From: Cladosporium sp. IMV 00045
Taxonomy: Eukaryota; Ascomycota; Dothideomycetes; Cladosporiales; Cladosporiaceae
Length of the DNA: 64,000 nt
Reading direction: 5' to 3'
Assembly: GCA_001931905.2 (NCBI GenBank)
Contig: MSJI02000789.1
Span: forward strand, 1-64,000
The stretch's first letter is position 1. The number at the start of each line of letters is the position of its first letter. Below the pieces are notes generated by a model. The model searched no databases. It saw nothing but the letters and a program-made list of their open reading frames with translations, and was not told the origin of the DNA. Shown in pieces: positions 34,052 through 46,175 of the stretch. Position numbers and translations under genes: made by a program.

Positions 34052-36230
34052 ATGGCCATCTGCCGACACTGGAAGAGGGGATTCTGCGAGCAAGGCTCCA
34101 AATGCAGCTTCCAACATCCAGAGACGGTAAGTATCTTGCCGAGTAGTACAGACTGCTACGATGGAAACTGGTGCTGCATCAGCCATAGTCCATCCATCAT
34201 AGCTGTTCGGCACACTAACATATCGCTAGGATCCTCCGCCTCCGAGAGCGGCGCCGCCACGACAAACAGCATTCTTACCTGGAAGACTGCCTCTACCCGC
34301 TACAGAAACGCGGCCTCCCGAGCATCATCACACCATGCTGCACCCAGACCGGCTGGCTCTTATAGAGCAAGAGGCGGCTGCGCCATCTCATGCTGCTTTC
34401 TCCAAGAGCGTGTCGTCGCCAGTGACTACGGGAAGAACAAGACCATCACCAGCATCAACACATGACACGACTTGGTCAAATCCGGCGACCATGATGCCTC
34501 CTTGGGATTATGTGTTGGCATCTAATGTTGGTGATGTGCCAGCGAGATCAGCACATGAAGTCCCCTCGGAGTGGAAAGCCGAGGGCTGGCCGATTGGCCA
34601 TCCACAGCGAGCATGCTCCTTCGGCGACAGCATCGATAACAACCGCGACGATCCTCTGTTGTCTGGCTACTACTGTGACAATCTTCAATACACTCCCAGC
34701 AACATCGCCTGGCCCGTCAAGATGGGCGCGCAAAAGCGCATGAGTAACGGCGAGGCAAAAGCGCCCGTTGGCCCTCACCCAAGTACGATTCGAGTCTCTG
34801 CACAATACCAAACCCAGGCCGCCATCGAGCACAAGCTGCAACCGCCTACTCTCGACCTACAGGAGCGTTCTATTGCAGAGGCCAAAGAAGACTCGCTACG
34901 CCTGCAAGGAGTGCAATGGCTGGACATAGTGCGCCGCGCCTTACAACTCCCCGTCCGCACTTATACCACCGCCTGCACCTACTTCCACAAGTTCAGACTC
35001 GCCCATCCACCAGGGACTCCCACAGGAGATAGCTACATCTGGAGCGATGCCGCGGCAGCTAGTCTGCTCACGGCATGTAAGATGGAGGATACTTTGAAGA
35101 AGAGCCGGGAGATTCTGGCAGCGAGCTACAACCTCAAGGCTGCCTCTGCACATGATCACTTGCCTTCTGATGATCCCATGTTCGAGCAGCAGTCTCGCGT
35201 GGTCATCGGCCTTGAGCGTATGGTGTTGGAAGCCTCAACCTTTGACTTTCGAAGTCGAGCGCCGCATCACACTCTGACCAAGGTCGCAAAGACACTGGGC
35301 GGCGTTGAAGGGATAAAGCAAGTACACGATCTAGCCTGGACAGCTCTGACGGACATCTATCGCACTCTTACACCGCTGAAGCAGACATCTGTCACACTCG
35401 CTCTATCTATGCTGGAGCTTGCCGCGCGCCTCACCAACGCCGACCAAGTGCTGACGGCGCTAGAGAGGTATGACCTGGAGAAAGTCAACACAACTCGCGA
35501 GGAAACAATGGAGACCATTCTCGACTCACTGGACCTATACGTCCAGCACACTTCAGCTTCTATACTGGGCACTCGCTTCAGTCTTGACGACTTTTTGCGT
35601 CTTCGCCTAGCACTTAACAAAGAGAGCGAAGAGAACAGCATTGCTCGTCACTGCAAAGCGCCAACTCACGTATCCTCAACGACAAAAGTCCAGAACGGAC
35701 ACCCGACTCCTGTTTCACCACCACAAAGCGACTCGAATCAACCAACACAAGCCCCAGTCGTGCTACATCACGCACCGCCATTTGCAGGCGGCACACTACG
35801 CTTCATGCTCAACCCACACCTCGCCCACGACGAGCGCGAACAAGTCGACAGCTATTTCAAGGAAGAATGGGAAGAATACGAAGAAGAAATCGAAGTACCC
35901 CTCCCGCGCACTGAGAGAAGACACGGCCCGCCGTCATCGCGAACCTCGTCTCGCGACAGGAGACCCGATGAGCGCCGCGACGACCGAGAAAGGCCACCTC
36001 GCGCATACGACGATCGCCGCGAACGTGAGAGGGCGAGGGTTGATCGTGAGCGCGAGTATGAACGGGAAAGACGACCGCATCCCCGAGACCGGGATAGAAG
36101 ATACGAGGATGAAAGGCGTGGTAGGTTTGATGAGAGAGATCAGAGGAGGTATGATGAGCGGAGATTTGACGAGCGTAGAGGGCCGCCGCCACGCGACGAG
36201 AGGCGATTTCCCCGTGACAATCGTCGATGA
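34052..36230 (+). CDS. CTK2: CCCH zinc-finger and cyclin-domain protein, CTD kinase subunit beta-like
   Basis: Exons 34052-34126 and 34230-36230 encode 691 aa. The 103-nt intron is in phase 0 with GTAAGT, CTAAC and TAG. Exon 1 is only 25 codons and is almost entirely one CCCH finger: Cys4, Cys12, Cys18 and His22 in MAICRHWKRGFCEQGSKCSF, the kind that binds RNA. After a disordered Pro-rich stretch, a cyclin box pair spans about residues 245-470 (QGVQWLDIVRRALQLPVRTY, AAAASLLTACKMEDTLKKSR, GLERMVLEASTFDFRSR). This resembles Ctk2, the cyclin partner of the kinase that phosphorylates serine 2 of the RNA polymerase II tail. The last about 110 residues are an Arg/Asp/Glu-rich tail (repeats of RDRR, DERR, YDERR) like those of splicing and transcription proteins. 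The symbol rests on the cyclin part only. Confidence 0.82.
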
Positions 36231-36729
36231 GCTGAAAAAGCAAACGGATTTGATTCTTGCGCGAGGGCACACACCAAAGGTTTTGTACGCGCGGAATAGA
36301 GATACCCCTAATGAACTGTGTGAGCTTGAAACCTTCGAAGTCAAGAACATTTCTCAGCGACTTCACCTTCAATCTTCATCAACCACGCCCCTTCGCTATG
36401 GACAACACACTATACTCGCGTCAGTCACTGCCAGGCCAGAATCCAGCACGCAGCATCATAATGTCTTTGTCAGGGCAGTGCGCAACAACATCAGTTCAAC
36501 AAAGACCGGCCTGACCAGATCAATACAATACCGCCGAAGCACAAAGCCCTTTGTCTGCCTGAGATCGACCCTTTGGTCAGAACTCCATTGTAAAGAAACT
36601 TGCCCTTCGCGCGGTCGCATATCCTCGTCACACAGTCAAGTCTTTCTTGACGCTATGAGATAGAAATAAAGCTACTGCTTACCACGAGTATACCAACCCA
36701 CCCCAACGAACACAACAAAGAACATAGCC
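36231..36729. other. Intergenic region
   Basis: Follows the CTK2-like gene. A frame of 340 codons that overlaps from the upstream gene into this stretch is a shadow of its Arg-rich tail. Confidence 0.5.
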
Positions 36730-37038
36730 ATGCCATCATTCGAAGGCAACACCGCACCGCCCATCACTCCACATACGCTAACCCAGCTCCTCCTCTCCCT
36801 CTGTTTGCCCATCCTAATCGTTCCCCTCGTCGCTGCAGCGGGATACTTTGTATTCCGATGGTTTCGCAACCGTAAGTGTGGTGATGGAAATGTTGAGAGC
36901 TGCGTCAAGGATAGTGGTAGCAGTAGTTCTGGCCCCGGACGTGCTTCTGGGAGTGGAAGTGAAAGTGAGAGCCAGGCGTTCGAAATGAAGACCCCGGCGT
37001 TGGCTACGAATAGTGTGCAGGTGCCGCGAGTGGGATGA
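36730..37038 (+). CDS. Small single-pass membrane protein, hypothetical
   Basis: A 102-codon frame. After a short polar start it has one clear hydrophobic segment (LLLSLCLPILIVPLVAAAGYFVF, about residues 20-42), then a basic stop-transfer cluster (RWFRNRK) and a Ser/Gly-rich cytosolic tail. The positive-inside arrangement is sensible for a real small membrane protein. There is no family match, and the frame is short, so chance cannot be ruled out. Confidence 0.45.
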   Translation: MPSFEGNTAPPITPHTLTQLLLSLCLPILIVPLVAAAGYFVFRWFRNRKCGDGNVESCVKDSGSSSSGPGRASGSGSESESQAFEMKTPALATNSVQVPRVG

Positions 37039-38339
37039 GGATAGTAAGGGCTTCCGGATGTGGATACGTGGAGGTGGGTTCGAAGGAGTTTTAATGGAAA
37101 CGATGTGAATGAAGCCGACAGTGCACGAGGTATGGATGCTTTTCTTTTCTCCAGATCTCGCACACTGCATAGTACCGAAGTAACTTCTGCCTGGCGATTC
37201 GAAATGTTTCTTAATTGCTTCATGTGGTCATATGAAGAATGATAAATAATTCTTTATCAACAAAGTACATTTGAAGAGATAACCCCATATCAGATCAATC
37301 ATTCAAGGGTATAATATTACCTTTCAGATGGTTACGACGAAGCTGACAATTGGACGCCTTGTGATTGCCTAAGTGGGAAGTTGTCGTTCCGAGGCATACA
37401 TAAATATCAAATCTTCTCTTCCTGCAACCACATTTACAATAATCAAGTCTCTTGTTTCGAATCTTTCTTGAGCGCCAACGACAACCTCTTGAACGCTTCT
37501 TCTTCGGCAGACTTCTAACGCGACCCAACGTTACCCACGCCGACCGTTCGAACATGTCACTCAATACTCCCATTGTGGAGAGACATGTAACGCACTGGCC
37601 TCTCCGAAGATAAGGCAGCCCACAAGCGTCCTGGAGATGCAAGCTTCTCCCCACTGGAGCTCCATTCGAGGTCCCTCCACAGCGGGCTTCTCCAATATCT
37701 CCGTACACTAAGGAAGACACCATGCGGAGTATCGACATCAACGTGACTTGATCCGACATGCCGACAGTATTGCCAAGCGGCTTAAGCTTTGGATCTGCAC
37801 GCCACGAGGCAGTCAGGCCGATGCGGTGGAATATCATGCCGAACCTCCAGGGCGATCTGACTGGCTGAGTGCCAGGCGCGCTGGCATCAACGGCTGAGAG
37901 ACTTGTCTTTCATTGGCTATGATGCTGGGATGGTGTCACGCTTCAGCGCGTGGGATTGTGCACGGGGAAGATGCCGAGTCCTCAGAAGAGGAGCTTCGAT
38001 TTGCTTGTCGGAGGGTAGATCGGTTCCCTCCTTGGCGGGTGGTGGTGTCAAAAGTGCACAAGGTGCCTGCCGTTTGGCCGGGAGAGTCTTGTGTTCTGTT
38101 TCCTCACCTTCTTCTGGAGCTCTCGTGCCTCGATACACGCGTACTGATTGACTGGACACGACATTTTCAATCTGTCCGAGAACGTTGAGGTTAGTGTTTG
38201 GTACGAGATCAGCTTGCGTTCTGCACAAGTCCGCTGGGCGTTTGCTTGGTTGAGCTTGGCTTTCGTATCTCAGTGGATCCCTTCGTCGCAAGGTGGAACA
38301 AGCATGAAAGCTGACAGCGACGCCTTTCTTTCAGTCAAT
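37039..38339. other. Intergenic region, 1.3 kb
   Basis: No supported gene. A minus-strand frame at 37295-37837 (180 codons, Cys- and Arg-rich) has no recognisable domain. The frame of the next gene is open upstream of its chosen start, back to about 38148. Confidence 0.5.
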
Positions 38340-40005
38340 ATGGCAGAGAAAACACGAGACTCCTCGCCGGAGTTCAATGAGGACACTCGCGACGATGCAC
38401 ATCTTCCGGCATCTGGGGAGACGCCTCAGAAGATGGGCGTTGGCCGGTACTTGGCCACGAGATTCAGTACGCTGAAACCGCCAATGGACAAGGTCGAAAA
38501 CCCGATCACGGTGTTGCGTCTTCTCAGCTCGAAGCAATGGCTTTTCTTCCTATGTGCTTTCGTTGCATGGACTTGGGATGCATTTGACTTCTTCACCGTA
38601 TCTTTGACTGTAACCGATCTCGCCGAGGAATTCGATCGATCCAAGACCGATATCACGTGGGGTATCACTCTTGTGCTCATGTTCCGTTCTGTGGGTGCTA
38701 TCATCTTCGGAATCGCTGCGGACAGATACGGGCGAAAATGGCCGTTCGTGGTCAACAACATCCTGTTTATCGTCCTTGAATTGGGCACTGGCTTCTGCAA
38801 CACCTACCAAGAGTTCCTCGCAGTGAGAGCACTGTTTGGAATCGCAATGGGAGGTCTATATGGCAACGCTGCTGCCACGGCAATAGAGGATTGTCCAGAA
38901 AGGGCGAGAGGTATCATATCCGGTATGCTACAGCAAGGATATGCTTTCGGGTACCTGCTTGCGACTGTGTTCGCTCGTGCTCTGGTCAACACTACACCGC
39001 ACGGATGGAGACCTTTGTTCTGGTTCGGTGCCTGCCCACCAGTCCTGATTATTCTATTCAGGCTCTGTTTGCCTGAGACAGATGCGTACATTGAACGCCA
39101 ACGTGTCCGGGCCGCTGGAGATAATGTTGGAAAGACTTTCATCAACGAGGGCAAGGTCGCACTGAAGCGTCATTGGCTGCTTCTTGTCTACCTTGTCCTC
39201 CTCATGGCTGGCATGAATTTCATGTAAGTGCTCACATGACTTTGACGCAGGATTCAGCTGGCTAATCGTCACCAGGTCTCACGGAAGCCAAGATCTTTAC
39301 CCAACCATGCTAGAGAACCAATACGGTTTCTCAGCCAACGCAGTCACAGTCACTCAAGTTGTAGCCAATTTGGGCGCAATGACTGGTGGCACTGTCATCG
39401 GGTACCTATCCCAAATGTTCGGCCGGCGCTTCAGCATCATTATCGCCAGCATCATCGGCGGAGCTTTGATTTACCCCTACGGATTCGTCGGAAGTGAGCG
39501 CGTGATTGCACCAGCTTTCTTTGAGCAGGCAATGGTCCAAGGTGCATGGGGTGTCATTCCAATTCACCTTATGGAGCTCAGCCCGGGAAGCTTCAGGACT
39601 TTCGTCGTTGGTACCTCATACCAGCTTGGCAATCTTGTTTCCTCCGCCAGCTCCACGATCGAATCCAGGATCGGCGAGCGTTTCCCTTTGCCGTCAATTG
39701 AAGAGGATGGCAAGACTATTGAGCGATATGAGTATGGTACTGTCATCGCCATCTTCATGGGATGCACGTTTGCCTATGTCATCCTGTTGACATTCCTTGG
39801 GCCAGAATACAAGGGCAGGACGATGGGCGCTGGTAAGTTTCAAATGCAAAAGCCACAGAAGATTCGTAACTGACTGTGATTGTCTGCAGCTGGCGACCAT
39901 GACCTGCAAGAAGCTGCTGGCTCTGAAGCAGTCGACAACGCTACCCACGTCGCTCGTGACCAAACTGGAATTCACCGTGGCGGGTATCCAGATGAGAAGG
40001 TCTAA
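38340..40005 (+). CDS. JEN1: Monocarboxylate/H+ symporter, Jen1 family (MFS)
   Basis: Exons 38340-39223, 39276-39832 and 39890-40005 encode 518 aa, with introns of 52 and 57 nt. The first splice restores the signature NFMSHGSQDLYPT, which fits the Jen family pattern NXX(S/T)HX(S/T)QDXXXT needed for substrate recognition. Twelve hydrophobic segments can be traced; MFS loop motif DRYGRKWP lies after the second. The start at MAEKTRDS is preferred; an in-frame ATG lies 12 codons upstream. Jen proteins take up lactate, pyruvate or related acids with protons at the plasma membrane and are usually glucose-repressed; filamentous fungi have several paralogs. The polar C-terminal tail is short, as in the family. 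Confidence 0.93.
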
Positions 40006-40536
40006 TGTGATCAATCGTAGCGATGAGGATCAGGCCCCCAGAATGAGCCGTTGAGACTGGGCGTCAGCTGTGTGTGCTGCAGGAACTTTCGTGCGCAGTT
40101 TTGACAAGCAGATTCATGCTTCTACGAAATAATCTATGACAGCGTTTCACGAGTATCTGATGACAATGAAACTTCATTGAGAATGTCAAAGGCATTATCC
40201 CTGGTATTATGTGTGGTATATTCCCCTGTTGACATGCTCACGGAACAGCAAATCGTTGTCCTGACATTTCGGCCAATCTTGTTTGCTCCGAGGTAGCTAC
40301 TTGGACAGACATGAAATTAATCGACCAATGCGTTCTTCTACAGATGTTATTGTCAGCACTAGTGTGCATTTGGTCAATGGTCAGTATCCAATCGCTTAAG
40401 TATCGACAACCCTAAGCGAATGCACTGCAGGATTCAGCCCCACCAGCTGAGCTATGTCTATAAGATCGGACTGTGTCAGCTTTCACTTCTACAATTACCA
40501 AAACATATAGGTGCCGTAGAAAGAAAACTTCGAGTC
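40006..40536. other. Intergenic region between JEN1-like gene and P450 gene
   Basis: No gene is seen. A minus-strand stretch near 40420-40470 contains a sequence like a tRNA A box (TAGCTCAGCTGG) but no complete cloverleaf. Confidence 0.5.
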
Positions 40537-42251
40537 ATGGCAATCAGCGTCATTCTCGGACTGATCGGAGTGGTAAGACCTGAACGTTCCCTGGTAGATA
40601 TGTCAGACATGTGCTGACTGGTCTTATCATTCACGCAGGCAATCTCCAGCATCGCAACTTACGCCATCTACAACATCTTCTTCCATCCTCTTTCCAAATT
40701 TCCAGGCCCGAGACTCTGGGTCGCTTTCCAGTTTCCCAAGGCTTACTCTGCCTCAAGTGGTCGTCTACCTTATAAGGTCCTCGAGCTCCACCAAAAATAT
40801 GGCGAAGTCGTTCGCATCGGTCCAAACGATCTCGCCTTCGCCAACCCCCAAGCCTGGCAGGATATCTATGGGCTCCAGCCGGGTCGCGTCCACAATCGCA
40901 AAGATCACTTCTCATATCCTGTGCACAACTACGATGAGAACGTCGGGGACATAATCTTCGGAGAAGACGTGCAGCATGCGAGGTTGAGACGCTTGCTCGC
41001 TCCAGGTTTCACCACTGCTGCCGTGAAAGACTTGTCGAGCATGATTGAGAGCTATGGTTCTTTGCTGATTACACAAATGAGAAAGGCTGTTGAGAAGGAA
41101 CCTGTCCAGGATGTGTCGCACTGGTTTGAGTGGACGGTAAGTCTCGGCGTGAGGGACATTTGATCATAATTGACTGTTATGCGTATAATGTAGACCTTCG
41201 ACGTGATGGGCGAGTTCGCTTTCGGCGAGTCTTTCAAGTGCCTCGAGACCACCACTTCGCACCTGTTCGTGCAGATCCTTTTCGACATGATCGACCTGAA
41301 CTCCATCCTGGGCCAACTGGAACAGTACAAAGTCTGGACGGCTCTGCGATTCGTCCTCCCAACGAGCGCATTCGAAAAGATGCACCAGATTGACGCCTTG
41401 ATCACCGCTCTCACCAAGAAAAGAAAAGAAAAAGGCCACATTCCCGGCCGCGCAGATCTTTTCAACTACATGCTGCAGAACAAAGACGATCAGCTCACAC
41501 AAAAGGAGCTGGAAGTTAACGCGCTCACACTTTGCTTCGCAGGAGCAGACACCACTGCTACTGTAATGATCTTCGGTTGCTATCTGCTTTGCAAGAACCC
41601 ACCGGTGATGAAGCGCGCGCAGCAAGAAGTCCATGACGCACTTAAGAGTGACTCTGAGATCAACGGCACCAATGTGAATGGGCTCAAGTACATGCTGGCT
41701 CTGCTCACGGAAGTGATGCGCTTGTTCCCACCGGGCCCGTCAGGACTGGCTCGTCATATCACGAATGAGGTGGGGCAAACCGTGGCTGGACACTATGTGC
41801 CGCACAACGTAGGTCTTTGCTGTTCTGTGAAACTCGACGGGTTATTCGCTGATGATTCAACTTAGGCATGCTGCGCTGTTTACCAGTTGGCGGCAAACCG
41901 ACTGGAAGAAAATTTCGCCCGTCCGAGTGAGTTTCATCCGGAAAGATGGCTGGACGATGCACCGGGAGAGTTTGCAGGCGACCGTCGAGACATCTGTCAG
42001 CCTTTCTCCGTTGGGCCAAGGAATTGTATTGGCAAGCCGTACGTCACAATTGAACAGAAGTAAAGTCTCAGGTCACTGACATGGATCGCAGGATCGCATA
42101 TCTAGAAATGAGGGTGCTGATGGCAAAGATTCTTTACAACTTCTCCTTCGAGCTTGTTGATCCTGATGACAACTGGGCTTCGACTAAGAAGGCATACTCA
42201 GCTTGGAACAACAGTGGCTTGAAGTTGCGTCTCAAGCCTTTGAAGCATTGA
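40537..42251 (+). CDS. Cytochrome P450 monooxygenase (CYP65/isotrichodermin-hydroxylase-like)
   Basis: Five exons, 40537-40572, 40639-41136, 41194-41808, 41866-42038 and 42092-42251, give 493 aa. The 12-codon first exon supplies the start of the membrane anchor, completed in exon 2 ([20 protein letters not shown]), followed by the hinge [11 protein letters not shown]450 marks occur in order: AGADTT in the I helix, EVMR (ExxR) in the K helix, HPERW, and the heme loop [12 protein letters not shown] with ligand Cys437. The last intron lies just after the heme loop. The C-helix region (DDVQ-type [12 protein letters not shown]) resembles fungal CYP65-like enzymes that often act in secondary metabolism. 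No synthase gene lies nearby, so a stand-alone detoxifying or tailoring role is equally possible. Confidence 0.92.
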
Positions 42252-44795
42252 GAGGCTTGTCGAGCCCTAGGCCAAGGTGACGCAGTGCCTTCAACGGGCG
42301 GGAAAGTGATACAAACGCAGAGTGGTTCCGTAGTTTCTGTGTAGCTTTCGGTGAACAATCTCTGAATATCTTACTCTATTCACCAATTGGATATCTCGAG
42401 ACGTCATCTTTACCCATGACTTGTGAATCTTATCACCTTGGCAGAGCAGAAACGAAAGAGAAGACCCCCGAGTGATAGGAATCCAGGATGACGATTGTCC
42501 ATGACATCGCTGGCGTGGATGCTCATCGTTGTATCTTAGGAATAGCGGTGAAGTGAATTGTAGACAGCCGAAGGCTTGCACGGTCTTCAGGGCTACGAAA
42601 TGCGAATAATGTTGAATACTCGGGCCAGAACCACAATCATGATCTGGAAAGCCATAGATGCCGATGAGACTCACTCATTTCGCGCTTCACATTTCACCAA
42701 CCAGCGCAACAGATTGAACAGTCGACTGTCGACTGGAATGCACTGTAAAGCTGTCGAATACATAATGGCATCGTCAAGGATACAATGACGGGAGGACAAT
42801 GAAGCTAGCGACTCTCTAGACAGATGCTGAGGTCTGAGACCTTAGGGATGGCGGAGAATTCATACCTGGTCAGATGATGGCATGAAAATGATCGCACCAA
42901 CTCCAATCCAACGCTTGGCTGACTCAACCGAGTCCCCCATACAGTCAGATTTGTCGACCTAAACGGAGCATATCGTATGGTACAGAAGTCTCAGCGTGTG
43001 CTCACTTGATAGATCACTGCAGTGCCATATCTTGGCTGCAGTAAGACTTCAACAGATTCGATGCATGGAGCAACTATGTACTCAGTGTGACGTTTTGCAC
43101 GGATGTCGTTGATCTGAGTTTTATATTGTGGGTTCTTTTGACTCCTTCGCGGTTCTGACGTAACGTTGCGAGTGTTTGCAGGCAAACAAGGAGCCTCCAG
43201 TTGAAACCATGTGTCGTTTTGTGTCAAGCCCAACGCTTTGCCAGAACGATGGGAGACCAAAGCCTTCACTCTCAGAGCTTGCATTGTAGAGCCTTCCCCG
43301 ATGGATTGTTCTTCGTTATGATCGATTCTCAATCACTTTATCACTCTGGCTTCATGGGGAGGCTGGGCTTGTGAAATCATCAACAGGATTGCAAAGCTCA
43401 GGTGTCCAGTTACATCGAGATGTTGACGTATGGAATTGTTTCCCCTGCATGAGATACCAGTGGCAAGATCATTGTTGATATAGAAGACATCTCCCCATAT
43501 AGCCAGAAGGATCCGTGAGGAACAACGATCACAACGGATCTGTTGCGCCTAGCCATGGTTCGTTGAGAGGCTTGATCAACCGTCTTGGCATAAGGCCAAT
43601 TTGCTATGTTCGCTGTCGTCGAGGAGGATGGGGTTCATCTCGTCGATCCGGCCGAGTCAAGGTCACCGATCAATGCAATCTGGAGTGAGTGGACTGGACG
43701 CCTGATGCGATAGTAGTCGGCTCAGGTTATACAAGCAATGGGACATTCTTGTTGCCTTCATTAGCTCGCCAGTATTGGAATGCTTCGCAGAGCATTTGTC
43801 TAATCTCAAGGTGATCGGTCTCGACCCATCCTCTTGTCCAGCTCTCAGTCTCGCGCGTCATCTTGAGCCCGTGAAAGCAGCGTCGCAGCTGTATACTTGG
43901 GTGTCATGGATTAGCTACTGTCATCAGAGCAATCGACATATCCATCTCATCGCATTTTGAGATTGCGTTCGAATCGTACCGCGGCTCTATCCGTTTCGTT
44001 CCATACCAAAGTTACTCAAGCGCAATCTCGGAAGGACTAGCGTTGACTACCAGCCAAGGATACCTTCGAGAAGAGATTTGCGACATGACGCTTTCCTCTG
44101 AGGACAGCTGGTGTGTTACAATGGAAAGTCCTTCACCGTCTCGTGCCTCATCAATGATGCCCTGCAGAGGGTCGCTGTTATTGATCGGCTTGATATCTGT
44201 ATCATGTCTCGTGATGGAGTGGCAGAGATGCGGATTGTTGTTCTTACCTGAACGTAAATGTGTAACGATATCAGTTGGCTATCTCTACTTCGCGATAGCA
44301 TGTGCGGTTGGACTGATGGATGGACTGACTCGAGACCTACGTCAAATCTGGTCGACAGGCGTCAGTACGTAGATCGCAACGGTCAACAGATGGGCCAAGA
44401 TACAGATCTAGAGCGGGAGAACAAGACACGGTTGTTCGTCCGATGAAGCTTGATATGGATAAAGGATGGTCAAAGAGTTCCCATGGGTTCGGAATGGCGG
44501 TAAACGGAGCCGCGCCTCGAGACGCGCCTATTCGATCGGAAACCGTGCGTCAGCGTGTCTTAGATGTACCCGTTCGAATGCCTTAGGCCAGCCAGCACGT
44601 ATCAAGTACACCAGGAAACGTACTCGAAGGGTGATATAAGAAGGCGGGATTTGTTGCCGCAGTTTCGACAATATGCAAAGTCATCTTTCTTCTTTTAATG
44701 ATCTGTCGTTCTCCTATAGTAAGCAATAACATCCTTCTACGATTCTGACTTTTGATCGTCACATCACCTTTTATCCAGCACACGTTTGATCGAAC
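42252..44795. other. Gene-free stretch, 2.5 kb
   Basis: I find only short frames with no domain, no usable splice structure and no sign of a transposon (no terminal repeats, no reverse transcriptase or transposase motif by eye). It separates the transporter/P450 pair from the conserved block to the right. Confidence 0.5.
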
Positions 44796-46175
44796 ATGGC
44801 CGCGGAGTGCCCTTTCTGCGGTTACAGAAACACTGCATATGAAGTCCAAATGCACATCGACGAACGGCATGCATACGACCCACCACTACCCACACGACAA
44901 CCAGCTCACAGACCCAGAGACTACCAACCGCGCCAACCAACACGCAACTCACCCGCCTTGCCAAGAGAGCGTGGCGAACGGTTCAGACTCTCACCTCCGG
45001 CACCAGAAAAAAAGCAGTACCCCATCGAACGACGTCCCCTAGAGCCACATCCATTGGAGGAATACCCGATCCGAGAGAAACGCATCATCACCAAGAAATA
45101 TCCAATCGATGAACCCTGGATCCAATGCGGCCGTCAAGGCTGCGGCATGTACGTTGCTCGAGACGTCATGAACCAGCATTTGGACATGCACGATATGTAC
45201 GAATATGAAGCCGAGCGAGGAAACGCGAAGCGGATGCAGCAACGACGTCTTTCAGCGGGCGGAGCCATAAAGAGGCTTGATTATGTGCCCTTTGATCCAG
45301 ATGGCGACGGAGCTCTTAGTGATTATAGCAGACGAGACAGTCTCGTCGATCCTGGGGGGAAAGGCGGTTCGCTTATTTCAGGCGACACTGCGAAATCTGG
45401 TTCAGCGCCGAAGAGCCAAGGTGGACGGAGCGGTGGCTCTATGAGTTCTAACGGACTACAGCAGAGAAAGTTCGGAAGTCGGGGCAAAGGTGGAAACGGG
45501 CAGGGCGGTGGTGGCGATGGAGGCAATGGTGGCGATGAATCTACCGCTTCGAAAAAAAGACCAAAATCAACGAAGAAAGACGATCGCAGAGGTGGTTGGA
45601 GTCGCAGTTTGATCTCCTCGAAGAACAAAGGCAAGAATGCAGCCAAGTCCAACTCCGGTAACAGCCCGAAAGGCGGCAACGCGAGCGATTCCTCGAACAA
45701 TGGGCCTGCTGGCGGAACGCTTAACAACACTGCCAATAATGGACGGAACGGCAGCCGTCCCAATTCCACTACAGGCGCGAGCCAAAGAAACGGCAGTGGG
45801 GGCGGCGGCGGCGGCGACGGCGGCACCAACCCAAGCAACCCCAACGACATCCGCAGAAGAATAGACAGCGGCAACGGCGACACCAGCAACCTCCAACTAC
45901 GACTCGCCAAACTCCTCCTCGCCAACCGCGGCGGCGGCGGTGGCGACGGTGGCAATGACCCAAACCTCATAAACTCCGCGCTCGGCCTACCCAACGCTCC
46001 TTCACCCAGAAACCCCAACCCTCCCAAGCCAAACTCAACTTTCAGCCTAAGCGGCGTATGGACCAGTGAGCTTTTACAAGCGATCCAGAAGAAGACAAAT
46101 GGAAGCGGTGGTTCTGGTGGTAGAGGGCAAGGACAAGGGCACGGGCAAGGCGTGTCATTTCGCTTCCGACGCTGA
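44796..46175 (+). CDS. Glycine-rich protein with two C2H2-like zinc fingers
   Basis: Single exon, 459 aa. The N-terminus holds one finger, CPFCGYRNTAYEVQMHIDERH (Cys5, Cys8 and two His). A second occurs at about residues 110-134: CGRQGC followed by NQHLDMH. The segment between is Pro/Arg-rich with repeated KYPI/EYPI/QYPI units. The remaining 300 residues are of low complexity, rich in Gly, Ser and Asn with basic clusters (KKRPKSTKK), and probably disordered. There is one more conserved-looking short helix (LQLRLAKLLLANR). The first finger resembles those that bind ubiquitin or RNA, but I do not recognise an ortholog. The Gly codon runs cause long antisense frames that are not genes. Confidence 0.72.
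   Translation: MAAECPFCGYRNTAYEVQMHIDERHAYDPPLPTRQPAHRPRDYQPRQPTRNSPALPRERGERFRLSPPAPEKKQYPIERRPLEPHPLEEYPIREKRIITKKYPIDEPWIQCGRQGCGMYVARDVMNQHLDMHDMYEYEAERGNAKRMQQRRLSAGGAIKRLDYVPFDPDGDGALSDYSRRDSLVDPGGKGGSLISGDTAKSGSAPKSQGGRSGGSMSSNGLQQRKFGSRGKGGNGQGGGGDGGNGGDESTASKKRPKSTKKDDRRGGWSRSLISSKNKGKNAAKSNSGNSPKGGNASDSSNNGPAGGTLNNTANNGRNGSRPNSTTGASQRNGSGGGGGGDGGTNPSNPNDIRRRIDSGNGDTSNLQLRLAKLLLANRGGGGGDGGNDPNLINSALGLPNAPSPRNPNPPKPNSTFSLSGVWTSELLQAIQKKTNGSGGSGGRGQGQGHGQGVSFRFRR

Noticed and set aside
35641..36663. Plus-strand frame of 340 codons overlapping the CTK2-like gene
   Set aside because: It shadows the Arg/Asp-rich tail in another frame.
38148..38339. Longer N-terminus for the Jen1-type transporter
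   Set aside because: The upstream frame begins without a good ATG and adds a sequence unlike the family start.
40394..40480. tRNA-like sequence on the minus strand (A box TAGCTCAGCTGG, possible GCA loop)
   Set aside because: No acceptor pairing and no proper T arm can be formed; at most a degraded fragment.
45323..46027. Minus-strand Pro/Leu-rich frame of 234 codons
   Set aside because: It is the complement of the Gly-rich tail of the zinc-finger gene.
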